The notes beneath the pieces were generated by a model. That model made no database searches and was not told where the DNA came from. It saw nothing but the letters and a program-made list of their open reading frames with translations. A DNA stretch of 43,990 nt from Rhizorhabdus sp. Its GTDB lineage: Bacteria; Pseudomonadota; Alphaproteobacteria; Sphingomonadales; Sphingomonadaceae. Positions 17,390 to 24,921 of the stretch are shown here, one piece after another. Where the stretch lies: assembly GCF_018006725.1 (NCBI RefSeq), contig NZ_JAGMXV010000014.1:1-43990 (forward strand), written 5' to 3'. Position numbers and translations under genes: made by a program. Each line of letters opens with the position of its first letter. Within the stretch, counting starts at the first letter, position 1.

Positions 17390-18043
17390 TCAGTCGCGGT
17401 CGGGTGCGCCCAACGGGAAATAATGCCGGTACTTGTGGGCTTCCTCGACCGCGCGGGCGAAGGATGGCCGCTGGAGCAGTCGCGCGCGATAGGCGCGCAG
17501 GACGGGATAGGCCTGTGCGATCGGATGAACCCAGTCGGCGTAGAAGAGCGCCGGCGCCGCCGCGCAATCCGCGAGCGAGAAGGCGTCGCCCGCTGCCCAG
17601 CACCGCCCGGCGATCCGGGCTTCGATCCACCCATAGGCACGATCCAGCGCGGCCCCAGCAACGCGCTTCGCCTCGTCGAGGCGGTCGGGCTTTTCGCGCA
17701 GCGACTCGTTCACCGCACCCTGCACCGCGTTCATCACATAGCTGTCGAAAACGCGATCGAGCAGTCGCACCTCCAGAGCCGCCACCGGATCGTCGGGCAG
17801 GAAGCGGACCGGCCCGCGATGGTGCAGGTCCAGATGCTCGACGATGATGCTCGTCTCGGCGATGGCCTGGTCGCCGTCGACCAGCAGCGGGAATTTGCCG
17901 ATCGGCCAGTGCGCGCGCAATTCCTCGCCGGCGCCCGGCTCTTCCATGTGGCGATAGGTGAAGGAGGTGTCATTCTCCCACAGCGCGATGAGAACCTTCT
18001 GGCTGTAGGAAGAGAAGGGGTGGGCAAAGAGCGTCAACGACAT
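17390..18043 (-). CDS. glutathione S-transferase family protein
   Basis: A 217-residue two-domain GST. The thioredoxin-like N-domain begins LTLFAHPFSSYSQKVLIAL, with Ser and Tyr residues where the glutathione-activating side chain sits. It contains the cis-Pro/Asp-Gly stretch GKFPLLVDGD followed by AETSIIVEHL. The helical C-domain holds AGDAFSLADCAAAPAL, the conserved N-capping region. The ATG at 18043 is chosen because GGAGG (18050-18054) lies 6 nt upstream; starts at 18049 and 18058 are worse placed. Likely roles are conjugation or dehalogenation of catabolic intermediates together with the Rieske and EthD neighbours. The substrate is unknown. Confidence 0.9.
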   Translation of the reverse strand: MSLTLFAHPFSSYSQKVLIALWENDTSFTYRHMEEPGAGEELRAHWPIGKFPLLVDGDQAIAETSIIVEHLDLHHRGPVRFLPDDPVAALEVRLLDRVFDSYVMNAVQGAVNESLREKPDRLDEAKRVAGAALDRAYGWIEARIAGRCWAAGDAFSLADCAAAPALFYADWVHPIAQAYPVLRAYRARLLQRPSFARAVEEAHKYRHYFPLGAPDRD

Positions 18044-18192
18044 CGGCATCCTCCGCATCGGCTCGCCTTCCCGGTCAGTCTAGGCCGGTGCCGCCGATCG
18101 GATGCATCATGCACGGCCGCGAGGTCCGCGCCAGCGCGGATCTCGCCGATATGGATCATCTGACGCCCGGCTTGCCGGGGCCGGTTCGAGGC

Positions 18193-18227
18193 CGGTCGCG
18201 ACGAGCAAGGGAACCGTGTCGCGACCG
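18193..18227. repeat. 10-bp perfect inverted repeat downstream of the transducer gene
   Basis: CGGTCGCGAC (18193-18202) and GTCGCGACCG (18218-18227) are perfect inverted arms around a 15-nt loop. A further GGCCGG/CCGGCC layer lies outside. The structure sits between the GST start and the transducer stop. It has no T-run on either strand, so it may be a processing or stability hairpin and not a classical terminator. Confidence 0.45.
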
Positions 18228-18273
18228 AGCCGGCCGGGGAAGAAAGGGGGTGCTGATATCAATGTATGAGGGG

Positions 18274-19689
18274 TCAGAACTCGTGCCAGTCCTCGGCGAC
18301 TGCGACGGCTGCCGCCGCCCTGCTGCTGACGGCCGGCATGCGCACAGGCCGGGGGGTGGAGGCAGGGGCAACCCAGGCTTGCGGCTTGCGGTGACGCGGC
18401 GCGCCGACGTTGAAGCGGGCGACCGTACCCATCAGGCTGCCTGCTTCGTCGTTGAGTGAGGAGGCTGCTGCGGTCGCCTGCTCGACCATCGCGGCGTTCT
18501 GCTGCGTGACCTGATCGAGTTCGAGTACGACGGCGTTGACCTGACCCAAACTCGCTGACTGGGACTCCGCCGCCCGGGCGATCGTCGAGACCAGCGCGCT
18601 GACATCAGCGATCCTGTTGCTGATCGTTTCGAGCGAGGCGCCCGCCGCCGATACCAGCTGCACGCCATTCGACACTTCCGCAACGCTGCCGTTGATGCGG
18701 CCTGCGATGTCCTTCGCCGCTTCGGCTGCCCGCTGTGCCAAGGCGCGCACCTCGCTCGCGACGACCGCGAAGCCGCGACCCGAATCTCCGGCGCGAGCCG
18801 CCTCGACGCCGGCATTGAGCGCGAGCAAGTTGGTTTGGAAAGCGATGCCGTCGATCACGTTGATGATTTCGACGATCTCGCGCGACGAGCCCTGAATGCT
18901 GTTCATCGCCTCGATCGCATCGCGCGCGATCCTGCTGCCCTGGATCGCCTCGTTGCGGGCCTGTTCAACCGCCACGTCTGCGCGGGCGGCGTCGGCGGAG
19001 GTCGCTGCGACGGTGGATGTGATGAGGCCTACCGACGCCGACGCCTCTTCAAGATTGGCTGCCTGCATTTCGGTGCGGCGTGCAAGCTCGTCCGACGCCT
19101 TCTGAATTTCCTGCGCCCCGGTGTGCACACCCTGCGTCGCGTTGCTCGTCGCTGCAAGCGCAGCATCCAGCGACGCGATGGCAGCATTGAAATGCTCACG
19201 CAGGTCTTCATAATCCGCCGGGAAGATCTCGTTGAGCCTGATCGTCAGATCGCCTTTGGCCAGCGCCCCCAAGGCATCGGCCAGCGCGCCGATCACCGTA
19301 CGTTGCGCTTCCCGGGCGATCATCTCGGCCTTGGCGCTGGCTTGCACCTGCACGGCATTGTCGCGGAAAGTCGCCATGGCTTTTGTCATGCGCCCGACAC
19401 AGTCGCGATGATCCGTGAATTGGACTTCGCTGTTGAGATCACCGGCTGCCAGCCCCTCCATGCGCACCACGGTGGTGACATAAGGATCGCAGATCAGTTT
19501 CTTGTACAGAAAGGTGAGCGAAACCGTCGCGAGCCCGACCGCTCCCATCATGGCGAGTTGCGCCAGCGGGGGCGTCGCTCCAGACAGAGTCACCGCGCCC
19601 ATTCCCGCTACGGCCAGAAAGACATAGCTGCCTGCCATGACATTGAATTTGGACCGTATCGGCGCATCCGCCACAAACCATCGGATCAT
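18274..19689 (-). CDS. methyl-accepting chemotaxis-type transducer without sensor domain
   Basis: A 471-residue transducer. Two closely spaced membrane helices (about 17-36 and 42-62) leave almost no periplasmic loop. A HAMP domain follows ([16 protein letters not shown]...), then a second HAMP-like stretch ([26 protein letters not shown]). The signalling hairpin has the tip motif [26 protein letters not shown]. The last residues, DWHEF, resemble the C-terminal W-x-x-F pentapeptide that tethers CheR/CheB. The ATG at 19689 has GAGGAG 6 nt upstream; the frame runs upstream to 19803 but without a comparable ribosome binding site. The input is probably cytoplasmic or through the membrane. No other che genes are nearby. 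Confidence 0.88.
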   Translation of the reverse strand: MIRWFVADAPIRSKFNVMAGSYVFLAVAGMGAVTLSGATPPLAQLAMMGAVGLATVSLTFLYKKLICDPYVTTVVRMEGLAAGDLNSEVQFTDHRDCVGRMTKAMATFRDNAVQVQASAKAEMIAREAQRTVIGALADALGALAKGDLTIRLNEIFPADYEDLREHFNAAIASLDAALAATSNATQGVHTGAQEIQKASDELARRTEMQAANLEEASASVGLITSTVAATSADAARADVAVEQARNEAIQGSRIARDAIEAMNSIQGSSREIVEIINVIDGIAFQTNLLALNAGVEAARAGDSGRGFAVVASEVRALAQRAAEAAKDIAGRINGSVAEVSNGVQLVSAAGASLETISNRIADVSALVSTIARAAESQSASLGQVNAVVLELDQVTQQNAAMVEQATAAASSLNDEAGSLMGTVARFNVGAPRHRKPQAWVAPASTPRPVRMPAVSSRAAAAVAVAEDWHEF

Positions 19690-19982
19690 ATCCAGCTCCT
19701 CGAATATGCCCACGCTATCCGATAGTTTCCGGTGGTTAATGTAATGCCTTGAAGCGGCTAAGTAATGTTCCCAGACCCTTCGACTTTCCGGTAAGTTTTT
19801 CATTGGAATCCGTCCGGATTTCTTTCCGGTGCCTCGCCTGGCCGGCTGTGGACTGCCCCCTGCCGAAGGATGGGATGCAGCGCCGTCGCGATGTCCGCTC
19901 GCCGCATGGTTGCGTCGAGCCGAAAGACTTCATCGAACATCATCCCATTTTCAATCGCACGGCTTTTCGATATCCGGACGTC

Positions 19983-20279
19983 ATGCCCGAGGAAGCCGAG
20001 ACCGCAGCCCTTCATAGCGTGCTCAGCCGGAATCCGGACTTCATGTGGTCGGAGGTCGACGGTGAAATCGTGATGCTCGACGTCGCGAACGGATCCTATA
20101 TCAGCTTCGACCACGTCGCTTCAGAGATATGGCGACTCATCGAAACGCCACTGGACGTGGGGGCTCTCGTCGACCGGCTATGCCTGAAATATGATGCCGA
20201 CCGATCGATCATCGAGAGCGATGCCATGCGGTTTCTCGACCGGGCGATCGCCCGCGATGTCATCCGTGTCGAAGGTTGA
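19983..20279 (+). CDS. PqqD-like RiPP recognition element protein (lasso B1 type)
   Basis: A protein of about 98 residues with the PqqD winged-helix fold. Key stretches are WSEVDGEIVMLDVANGSYISFDHVASEIWRLI, then PLDVGALVDRLCLKYD and the C-terminal helix with FLDRAIARDVIRVEG. In RiPP pathways this domain binds the leader of the precursor and hands it to the modifying enzymes. The start is uncertain: ATG 19983 gives the usual length, while ATG 19875 has a better ribosome binding site (GAAGGATGGG) and would add 36 residues. It overlaps the sulfotransferase gene by 23 bp and shares an operon with the cyclase. Its proposed partner peptides are encoded at 24433-24838. Confidence 0.8.
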   Translation: MPEEAETAALHSVLSRNPDFMWSEVDGEIVMLDVANGSYISFDHVASEIWRLIETPLDVGALVDRLCLKYDADRSIIESDAMRFLDRAIARDVIRVEG

Positions 20280-21240
20280 GCGCGAGACGGTCGTCCGCCC
20301 GATCCCGGTCAGGGCCTTCCCCATCGGCGAAGGACTGGAAATCGTAGAGATCGACATTGCCGGGCTGCGCAGCGATTATCCGTTCCAGCTCGACCAGATC
20401 GCGGCAGCCCGCGCCTTGCAGCGCCCACTGTCCAGCCGGCGGATTCCACCGCTCGACCTTGCGGACGCATCGGCTCCCGACGGGCTGATCTTCCATGCGG
20501 GCAGATGCGGATCGACGCTGCTTGCCGTCGCCCTGGCACGCCTGCAGTGGAGCCGGGTCGTTTCGGAGCCCGGCGCACTGAATGACGTGCTGAGCGAGAC
20601 GGGGTTCTGGCGCTTCCTTCCATGGCCGCGGCGTGAGGCGGCGCTGCGTCATCTGATGCACCTCCTGCCGGCCGGGTTTGGCGAAGATCCCGGCCCGCTC
20701 ATCGTGAAGATGTCGAGCTGGACGACGAGGGAGGCAGTGCGATTTCAGACCATGTGGCCGGGCGTCCCCAAGCTCTATCTGTACCGCGAGCCGCTCGCTG
20801 CACTTGCCTCCTTCGCCGCCCGGCCGCCGATTTGGGGGCGGCATGCTGGTGCGGAGGGCGCATGGAATTTTATCGCTCGGACAGTGGCGGATGGGATGAG
20901 CGTCATCGCCGAAATGGTCGAGGGCGATCCGATGGGCGACTGGATGCTCGTGAACTATGCCGAGCTCGCGGATTCCGTGCCTGCCATCTGCGGTCATTTC
21001 GCGATGAGCCCGGCAGACGATTTGGTAGCGCGCTTCAAGGTCCTGGCCCGCACGAACGTGAAGGAGGCCGACCGAGGCAAGGCCGCCGCGCCCCGGATCG
21101 ACCCCTGCGATCCTGCGCTCGAAGGCATCGTCGAGGCGGTGGTGCGCGAATCTTATAATCGGCTGGAAGCACTGCGTCTGGTGCAGAAGGCGCGGCCGTC
21201 CTTCGGCGATGACGCCGTTTGCGGCAGGAGCCGGTCATGA
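20257..21240 (+). CDS. sulfotransferase family protein of the RiPP operon
   Basis: A protein of about 327 residues. The PAPS 5'-phosphosulfate-binding loop is visible as FHAGRCGSTLLAVALARL (about 79-96). The 3'-phosphate-binding segment is VPKLYLYREPLAALASFA (about 170-187). Starts at ATG 20257 or GTG 20266 both overlap the PqqD-like gene; the stop overlaps the cyclase start (ATGA), so the three genes are translationally coupled. Sulfotransferases move sulfate from PAPS to a hydroxyl. In this operon the conserved C-terminal Ser of the precursor cores is an attractive acceptor by analogy with Ser phosphorylation of paeninodin-type lasso peptides. That assignment is an inference. Confidence 0.8.
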   Translation: MSSVSKVERETVVRPIPVRAFPIGEGLEIVEIDIAGLRSDYPFQLDQIAAARALQRPLSSRRIPPLDLADASAPDGLIFHAGRCGSTLLAVALARLQWSRVVSEPGALNDVLSETGFWRFLPWPRREAALRHLMHLLPAGFGEDPGPLIVKMSSWTTREAVRFQTMWPGVPKLYLYREPLAALASFAARPPIWGRHAGAEGAWNFIARTVADGMSVIAEMVEGDPMGDWMLVNYAELADSVPAICGHFAMSPADDLVARFKVLARTNVKEADRGKAAAPRIDPCDPALEGIVEAVVRESYNRLEALRLVQKARPSFGDDAVCGRSRS

Positions 21241-23177
21241 GTGCGATCTACGGAGCCTGGCATATCGACGGTCGACCTGGAGCGCATGCCGGGTGCGAAC
21301 GGATGCAGCAGGTGGCCCGCGCTTTTGGTCCCGATCAGGCGCGCACTTGGGATGGTGGAGAGGTCGCGCTGGGGGCTGCGTTGCTGCGGCTCCTGCCGGA
21401 AGATCGTTTCGATCGGCAGCCATTGCTCGGCGCGGGCGGGATAGTGACTCTCGTGGCCGACATTCGTCTCGACAATCGCGGCGAGCTCGGCGCAGCGCTC
21501 GCCCTGTCGCCCCCGGACATGGCTCGCAGAAGCGACGCGGATGTGCTTCTTGCCGCCTATGAGCGGTGGGGGGAGGCCGCCATCGACCGTCTCGTCGGCG
21601 ACTTTGCCTTTGCGGTCTGGGATGCGCGCGATCGCTCGCTTCTGATCGCCCGGGACCATGGCGACGCCCGTCCGCTCCATTATCACCGTGGCAAGGGCTG
21701 GTTCGCCTTTGCGTCCATGCCCAGCCTGTTGCTGTCGCTGCCAGCAATTGGGCGCGGGCTCGACACCGTCCGGCTCGCGCGCTGGCAGTTGCTGCAGTCC
21801 GACGGGGGAGGGCGGAGCTTCTACGAACAGATTTCGAGCGTCGAACCGGGGCATCTGGTGCGGGTGCACGCCGATGGCCGGGTGGATGTGCGGCGCCATT
21901 GGCGACCGGAAGCCATTTCGCCTCTGCGCCTGTCGCGGCCGGAAGACTATGTCGAGGGGCTGCGATCGGTTCTGGACCAGGCCGTCGAAGCACGTCTGCG
22001 CAGCGTGCGCGGTAATGCCCTTCTGCTCAGCGGCGGGCTCGACAGCGCCGCCGTCGCCACCAGCGCCGCGCCGATCCTCGCGGCCCGCGGGGAGCGGCTG
22101 ACCGCTATAACCAACGTGCCGCGATCCGACGTTCCCCGGCAATATATGGCGGACGCCCGCCTCGACGAAGGACCTTTTGCGGCGTTGGTTGCAGCGCGCC
22201 ACCCGAATATCGACCATGAATTCGTGCATCTGGCCGATGCCGACCTGCTGGCAGAGGTCGAGCGGCTGACCGGCTATGCCGATCAGCCGGTGATGAATCC
22301 GCTCAACACGGCCTGGTTGTGTCTGGGCTATGCGCTGGCGGCGAGACGCGGCAATTCGACGGTCCTCGTCGGGACCAAAGGCAATTTCGGGATCAGCTAT
22401 ACCGGCCAGCACGCCTTGTCGGAGATGGCGGAACGGGCGCGCTGGGGAAAGCTCCTCGCGGAAACGGGACGCCTCCGCCGGAACGGCTATGCGGAAAGGG
22501 CGGAGTATCGCCTCTACACAGTCGTTCGGAGGGCACTGACGTCACGCCTGCCGGGGGCAATCAGGCATCTCCGGAGGCATCCGATCTATGCCGATCTCTT
22601 TCCCATCGCGCCGGCCGCGCTCCAGAAACTGGGCTATGATGGTCCGGACGATCCGCGGCTCGCCGATGCGCTCTCCCCCCGCCTTCTGTCCTGGCAGGAC
22701 TGGTTCCGGCATGCGTGGGGTCGAACCGACGCCGCGCCGATGAACTCCGCCATTCGCGCGGCCTTCCGCATCGATCGGCGCGATCCGACCGGCGATCGAC
22801 GCGTGCTCGAATTTTGTCTCGCCACGCCGGCGGACATCTTTCTGCGCGAGGGGCAGCCGAAATGGCTGTATCGAAAGGCATTCGGAAGCCGTGTTCCGGA
22901 GCCGATCTGGGAGGACCGGCACAGGGGCCTGGCCGCATCCGACTGGAAGAGCGTGCAGTTGCAGGCGCAGCGCCCTCTGGTCGACGAGCTTCAGCGGCAA
23001 TCGGCGACCCGGGCGTGTCACGAGGTGGTCGACGTCGACACGTTGCTTGGTCTGGCGCAGACGCTGGAGCAGGCCGATCCGGCCGATCGCGCCTCCTATT
23101 ACCGCTATCACCTGAAGCTCATGCGCGGGCTTGCGACGGGCCTGTTCACGCGCAAAGCCAGTGGCAGCAACGCCTGA
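21237..23177 (+). CDS. asparagine-synthetase-like ATP-dependent macrolactam cyclase (lasso C type)
   Basis: A 646-residue protein. The N-terminal region is a class II amidotransferase-like fold (residues 1-190) that lacks the Cys2 nucleophile (it begins MSAIYG), so it should not hydrolyse glutamine. The C-terminal synthetase domain has the PP-loop SGGLDSA (about 264-270), which adenylates a carboxylate. Lasso cyclases use this to activate the Asp or Glu side chain at core position 7-9 and close the ring on the N-terminal amine. The length suits lasso C proteins (about 600 residues). Exopolysaccharide-type asparagine synthetases share this architecture, so the lasso role rests on the adjacent PqqD gene and the precursors. 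Confidence 0.82.
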   Translation: MSAIYGAWHIDGRPGAHAGCERMQQVARAFGPDQARTWDGGEVALGAALLRLLPEDRFDRQPLLGAGGIVTLVADIRLDNRGELGAALALSPPDMARRSDADVLLAAYERWGEAAIDRLVGDFAFAVWDARDRSLLIARDHGDARPLHYHRGKGWFAFASMPSLLLSLPAIGRGLDTVRLARWQLLQSDGGGRSFYEQISSVEPGHLVRVHADGRVDVRRHWRPEAISPLRLSRPEDYVEGLRSVLDQAVEARLRSVRGNALLLSGGLDSAAVATSAAPILAARGERLTAITNVPRSDVPRQYMADARLDEGPFAALVAARHPNIDHEFVHLADADLLAEVERLTGYADQPVMNPLNTAWLCLGYALAARRGNSTVLVGTKGNFGISYTGQHALSEMAERARWGKLLAETGRLRRNGYAERAEYRLYTVVRRALTSRLPGAIRHLRRHPIYADLFPIAPAALQKLGYDGPDDPRLADALSPRLLSWQDWFRHAWGRTDAAPMNSAIRAAFRIDRRDPTGDRRVLEFCLATPADIFLREGQPKWLYRKAFGSRVPEPIWEDRHRGLAASDWKSVQLQAQRPLVDELQRQSATRACHEVVDVDTLLGLAQTLEQADPADRASYYRYHLKLMRGLATGLFTRKASGSNA

Positions 23178-23209
23178 ACTTTGTTGGATTGCAGCGGAGC
23201 TTGCTTCGT

Positions 23210-24367
23210 TCAGTCTTCCAGAACGAACAGCAGCGACTTGCGTATCAACCCGGACAATGCCCGTTCCGTGGTTTCTGCTTCCGGTCCTTGCAGCAGGGCA
23301 TCGACGCGGCTTCCTCCGCTTTCGAGCAGCCTGACGAGCAGCGCGCGTTCGGCAGAATCCAGGACAATCCGGATCCCGTCCGCCTCGATCTCCGCGCCGC
23401 CCTCGGAGGGGAGGTCGGGACAGCGCCGCAATGATGGACAGACCCAGCTTCGCGGCGCGAGCGGACCGAAGAAGCCCAGGTTCAACGGTCTGAACGGGGC
23501 CGCCCGGCGATCCCGATCCGCAAGCATGTCGCCAAGGTCCAGTTGATCGACCAGCGCATGGAGTGCCTGCCTGATCCCCGTCGACCGCCGTGCGGCGGCC
23601 GCGTCCGGCTCCTGCGGGGATACATCCTCGCGAAAGAGGATGTCCTGAATGCCGCGCTCGCGCAGCCAGGAAAGGCTGTCGCAGGCCTTGAGAGTATGGA
23701 TGCCGATCGTCAGATGCAGCGACCGCTCTCCGACGACCGCCGCCTGATGGACCTCGCCACGCGGCAGGTAGAGCAGGTCACCCGGCTGGAGTTCCTCTAC
23801 CCACGAAGGCTGTTCGATCCTCGCAATCCCGCCCTTGAGGGGTCGGGCCTCCGCGCCCCCATAGCCTTTCCACGCCTTCCTGCCGTCGATCTGCAATATC
23901 AGGACGTCATGCTCGTCGGAGTGGGGTGGCAGGGCCCCGCCGCGGGTGAAGCTGGCATAGGCATTGACCTGCATGTCTGCGCGCAATTCGCGCTCGAGCG
24001 CGGCGGTGAGGGCTGCGATCTTCGAACTCAGGTTGTGGAGTCCGATGAGTTGTATGCTCAGCCCCTGATCGCATAGAAGGTGCAGGGCTTCGGCGAGCAG
24101 CACGCGCTCGCCGCTGTCCCTTCTCCTGCTCACGAGATCGATGGGAACTTCCCGTCCTGCCCGCATCAGTCTGACGCGCCCGGACATGAGACTGTCCATG
24201 GAGACGCAGCGGTTCAGTTCCGCCCATGGGAAGAAGTGCGCGAAATCGTCGCGCGACGTGCGCAGCTTCAGGGGCCGTTTTTCTGCAAATGCCGCGAGGA
24301 AGGAATCGACTTTCTCGGGCTGCAGCAGCGCCGATAATCCGTCGATCATCGCCTCATTGTCCGCCAT
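23210..24367 (-). CDS. JmjC/cupin Fe(II)/2-oxoglutarate oxygenase of the RiPP locus
   Basis: A 385-residue protein of the ribosomal-oxygenase-like cupin group. The iron-binding triad is H149-S-D151 (PPHSDEHDVLILQIDG) and H207 (LPRGEVHQAAV). The sheet residues around Lys164-Trp166 match the usual 2-oxoglutarate region. A C-terminal winged-helix-like part (about 300-385) follows, as in YcfD/RoxA. It ends 32 bp from the cyclase stop, tail to tail. It lies directly downstream of the two precursor genes on the same strand and is probably co-transcribed with them. Hydroxylation of a precursor residue such as a core Asp or Asn is an inference. A ribosomal-protein target cannot be excluded. Confidence 0.82.
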   Translation of the reverse strand: MADNEAMIDGLSALLQPEKVDSFLAAFAEKRPLKLRTSRDDFAHFFPWAELNRCVSMDSLMSGRVRLMRAGREVPIDLVSRRRDSGERVLLAEALHLLCDQGLSIQLIGLHNLSSKIAALTAALERELRADMQVNAYASFTRGGALPPHSDEHDVLILQIDGRKAWKGYGGAEARPLKGGIARIEQPSWVEELQPGDLLYLPRGEVHQAAVVGERSLHLTIGIHTLKACDSLSWLRERGIQDILFREDVSPQEPDAAAARRSTGIRQALHALVDQLDLGDMLADRDRRAAPFRPLNLGFFGPLAPRSWVCPSLRRCPDLPSEGGAEIEADGIRIVLDSAERALLVRLLESGGSRVDALLQGPEAETTERALSGLIRKSLLFVLED

Positions 24368-24432
24368 GTCGGGCTGGCCCTCTGTTATCGATCACAAAGG
24401 GCATTATAGGGCACTATAGAGAATGTTGGCGG

Positions 24433-24595
24433 TCAGGACAGCTCGTTGGTATCGGTATCGCCAATCGTGCCGGCGCCCGCCCGCGTAAGCGCGACCGCAT
24501 CCACCTCGGTCATCTGTGGCGGAATCCAGGGGAGTTTGGTTGTGTCGACCTAAGGTCCCGACAGGGTGCAAGTCCTGCTTCACCTGCTTTGTCAT
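24433..24595 (-). pseudogene. second RiPP precursor gene, frameshifted between leader start and core
   Basis: The ATG at 24595 begins MTKQVKQDLHPVGTLG, close to the intact precursor (MTKHEKQ...). The homologous leader and core, PWIPPQMTEVDAVALT then RAGAGTIGDTDTNELS and TGA at 24433, lie in a different frame. The two parts are 163 nt end to end, one base more than a whole number of codons. A TAG precedes the core frame, and no start codon lies between it and the leader motif. The predicted core would be AGAGTIGDTDTNELS. Either the gene is inactivated, the assembly has a 1-nt error, or a slip restores the frame. The conserved core argues for recent loss or an error. Confidence 0.7.
24491..24521. 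repeat. 31-bp direct repeat, copy 1 (leader-coding)
   Basis: This stretch is identical to 24744-24774, 253 bp away. On the minus strand it encodes the PPQMTEVDAVA part of both precursor leaders. The repeat therefore reflects duplication of the precursor gene. Confidence 0.9.
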
Positions 24596-24634
24596 GTACC
24601 GTTCCAATTTTGACTCTGCTGCCTGATTCTGCCA

Positions 24635-24652
24635 GCGAGCAGCTTGGCTCGC
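24635..24652 (-). other. hairpin between the two precursor genes
   Basis: GCGAGC and GCTCGC form a 6-bp stem with a 6-nt loop. It lies between the intact precursor stop and the start of the second copy. It may protect or attenuate the transcript and keep precursor levels above those of the enzymes. Confidence 0.4.
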
Positions 24653-24667
24653 CGCGTAGCAGCTTAC

Positions 24668-24683
24668 TCGGCCTGAAGGCCGG
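24668..24683 (-). other. hairpin directly after the intact precursor stop
   Basis: On the minus strand CGGCC-TTCA-GGCCG forms a compact stem-loop beginning about 3 nt after the precursor stop. A stem-loop after the A gene is common in RiPP operons, where it limits read-through into downstream genes. No T-run follows, so it is not a strong terminator. Confidence 0.45.
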
Positions 24684-24685
24684 GA

Positions 24686-24838
24686 TCAGGATACCCGATT
24701 GGGGTCTTGATCGGCTACCGCATCGCCGCCCGCCAGCGTAGCTGCGACCGCATCCACCTCGGTCATCTGTGGCGTAGCCCAAGGCTGCTTGGACGCATCG
24801 GGCTGGGCCACGTCCGCTTGTTTTTCGTGCTTCGTCAT
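24686..24838 (-). CDS. lasso-like RiPP precursor peptide (50 residues)
   Basis: The ATG at 24838 has AGGGGA 6 nt upstream. It encodes a 50-residue peptide starting MTKHEKQADVAQPDASKQ, with stop TGA at 24686-24688. The leader contains W20-A-T-P23-Q-M25, then D29 and T34. This fits the lasso leader pattern (aromatic-x-x-Pro-x-hydrophobic ... Thr at -2). Cleavage after Leu35 gives the 15-residue core AGGDAVADQDPNRVS, with Ala1 and Asp8 placed for an 8-residue macrolactam ring and a C-terminal Ser. A frameshifted paralogue downstream keeps Ala1, Gly2, Asp8, Asp10, Asn12 and Ser15. The PqqD-like and cyclase genes are 1.5-5 kb away on the opposite strand. The gene is too short for routine annotation and may be missed. 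Confidence 0.8.
   Translation of the reverse strand: MTKHEKQADVAQPDASKQPWATPQMTEVDAVAATLAGGDAVADQDPNRVS
24744..24774. repeat. 31-bp direct repeat, copy 2 (leader-coding)
   Basis: This is identical to 24491-24521 and lies inside the intact precursor gene, covering the conserved leader residues before the Thr-containing junction. Confidence 0.9.
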
Positions 24839-24857
24839 AGATGTCCCCTGTTCCCGC

Positions 24858-24876
24858 TGGCGTAATTAATGCGCCA
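24858..24876. promoter_or_regulatory. operator-like inverted repeat upstream of the precursor gene
   Basis: TGGCGTAATTAATGCGCCA has matching TGGCG/CGCCA ends around an AT-rich centre, 20-38 nt upstream of the precursor start. It overlaps where a promoter would be expected and may be a repressor site. No clear -35/-10 pair was found. Confidence 0.3.
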
Positions 24877-24921
24877 ATTTGCGGCTACTTGGCAAGGCAA
24901 TTGCGGGGCGGATGTCGATCG

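Noticed and set aside
24400..24425. TATAAT box at 24403-24408 (minus strand) as a promoter for the JmjC gene
   Set aside because: The -10 match is perfect, but no -35-like hexamer was found at 16-18 bp spacing, so it was not annotated.
24491..24774. 31-bp direct repeats as an insertion-element or att duplication
   Set aside because: They code for the same leader residues in two precursor copies, so gene duplication explains them.
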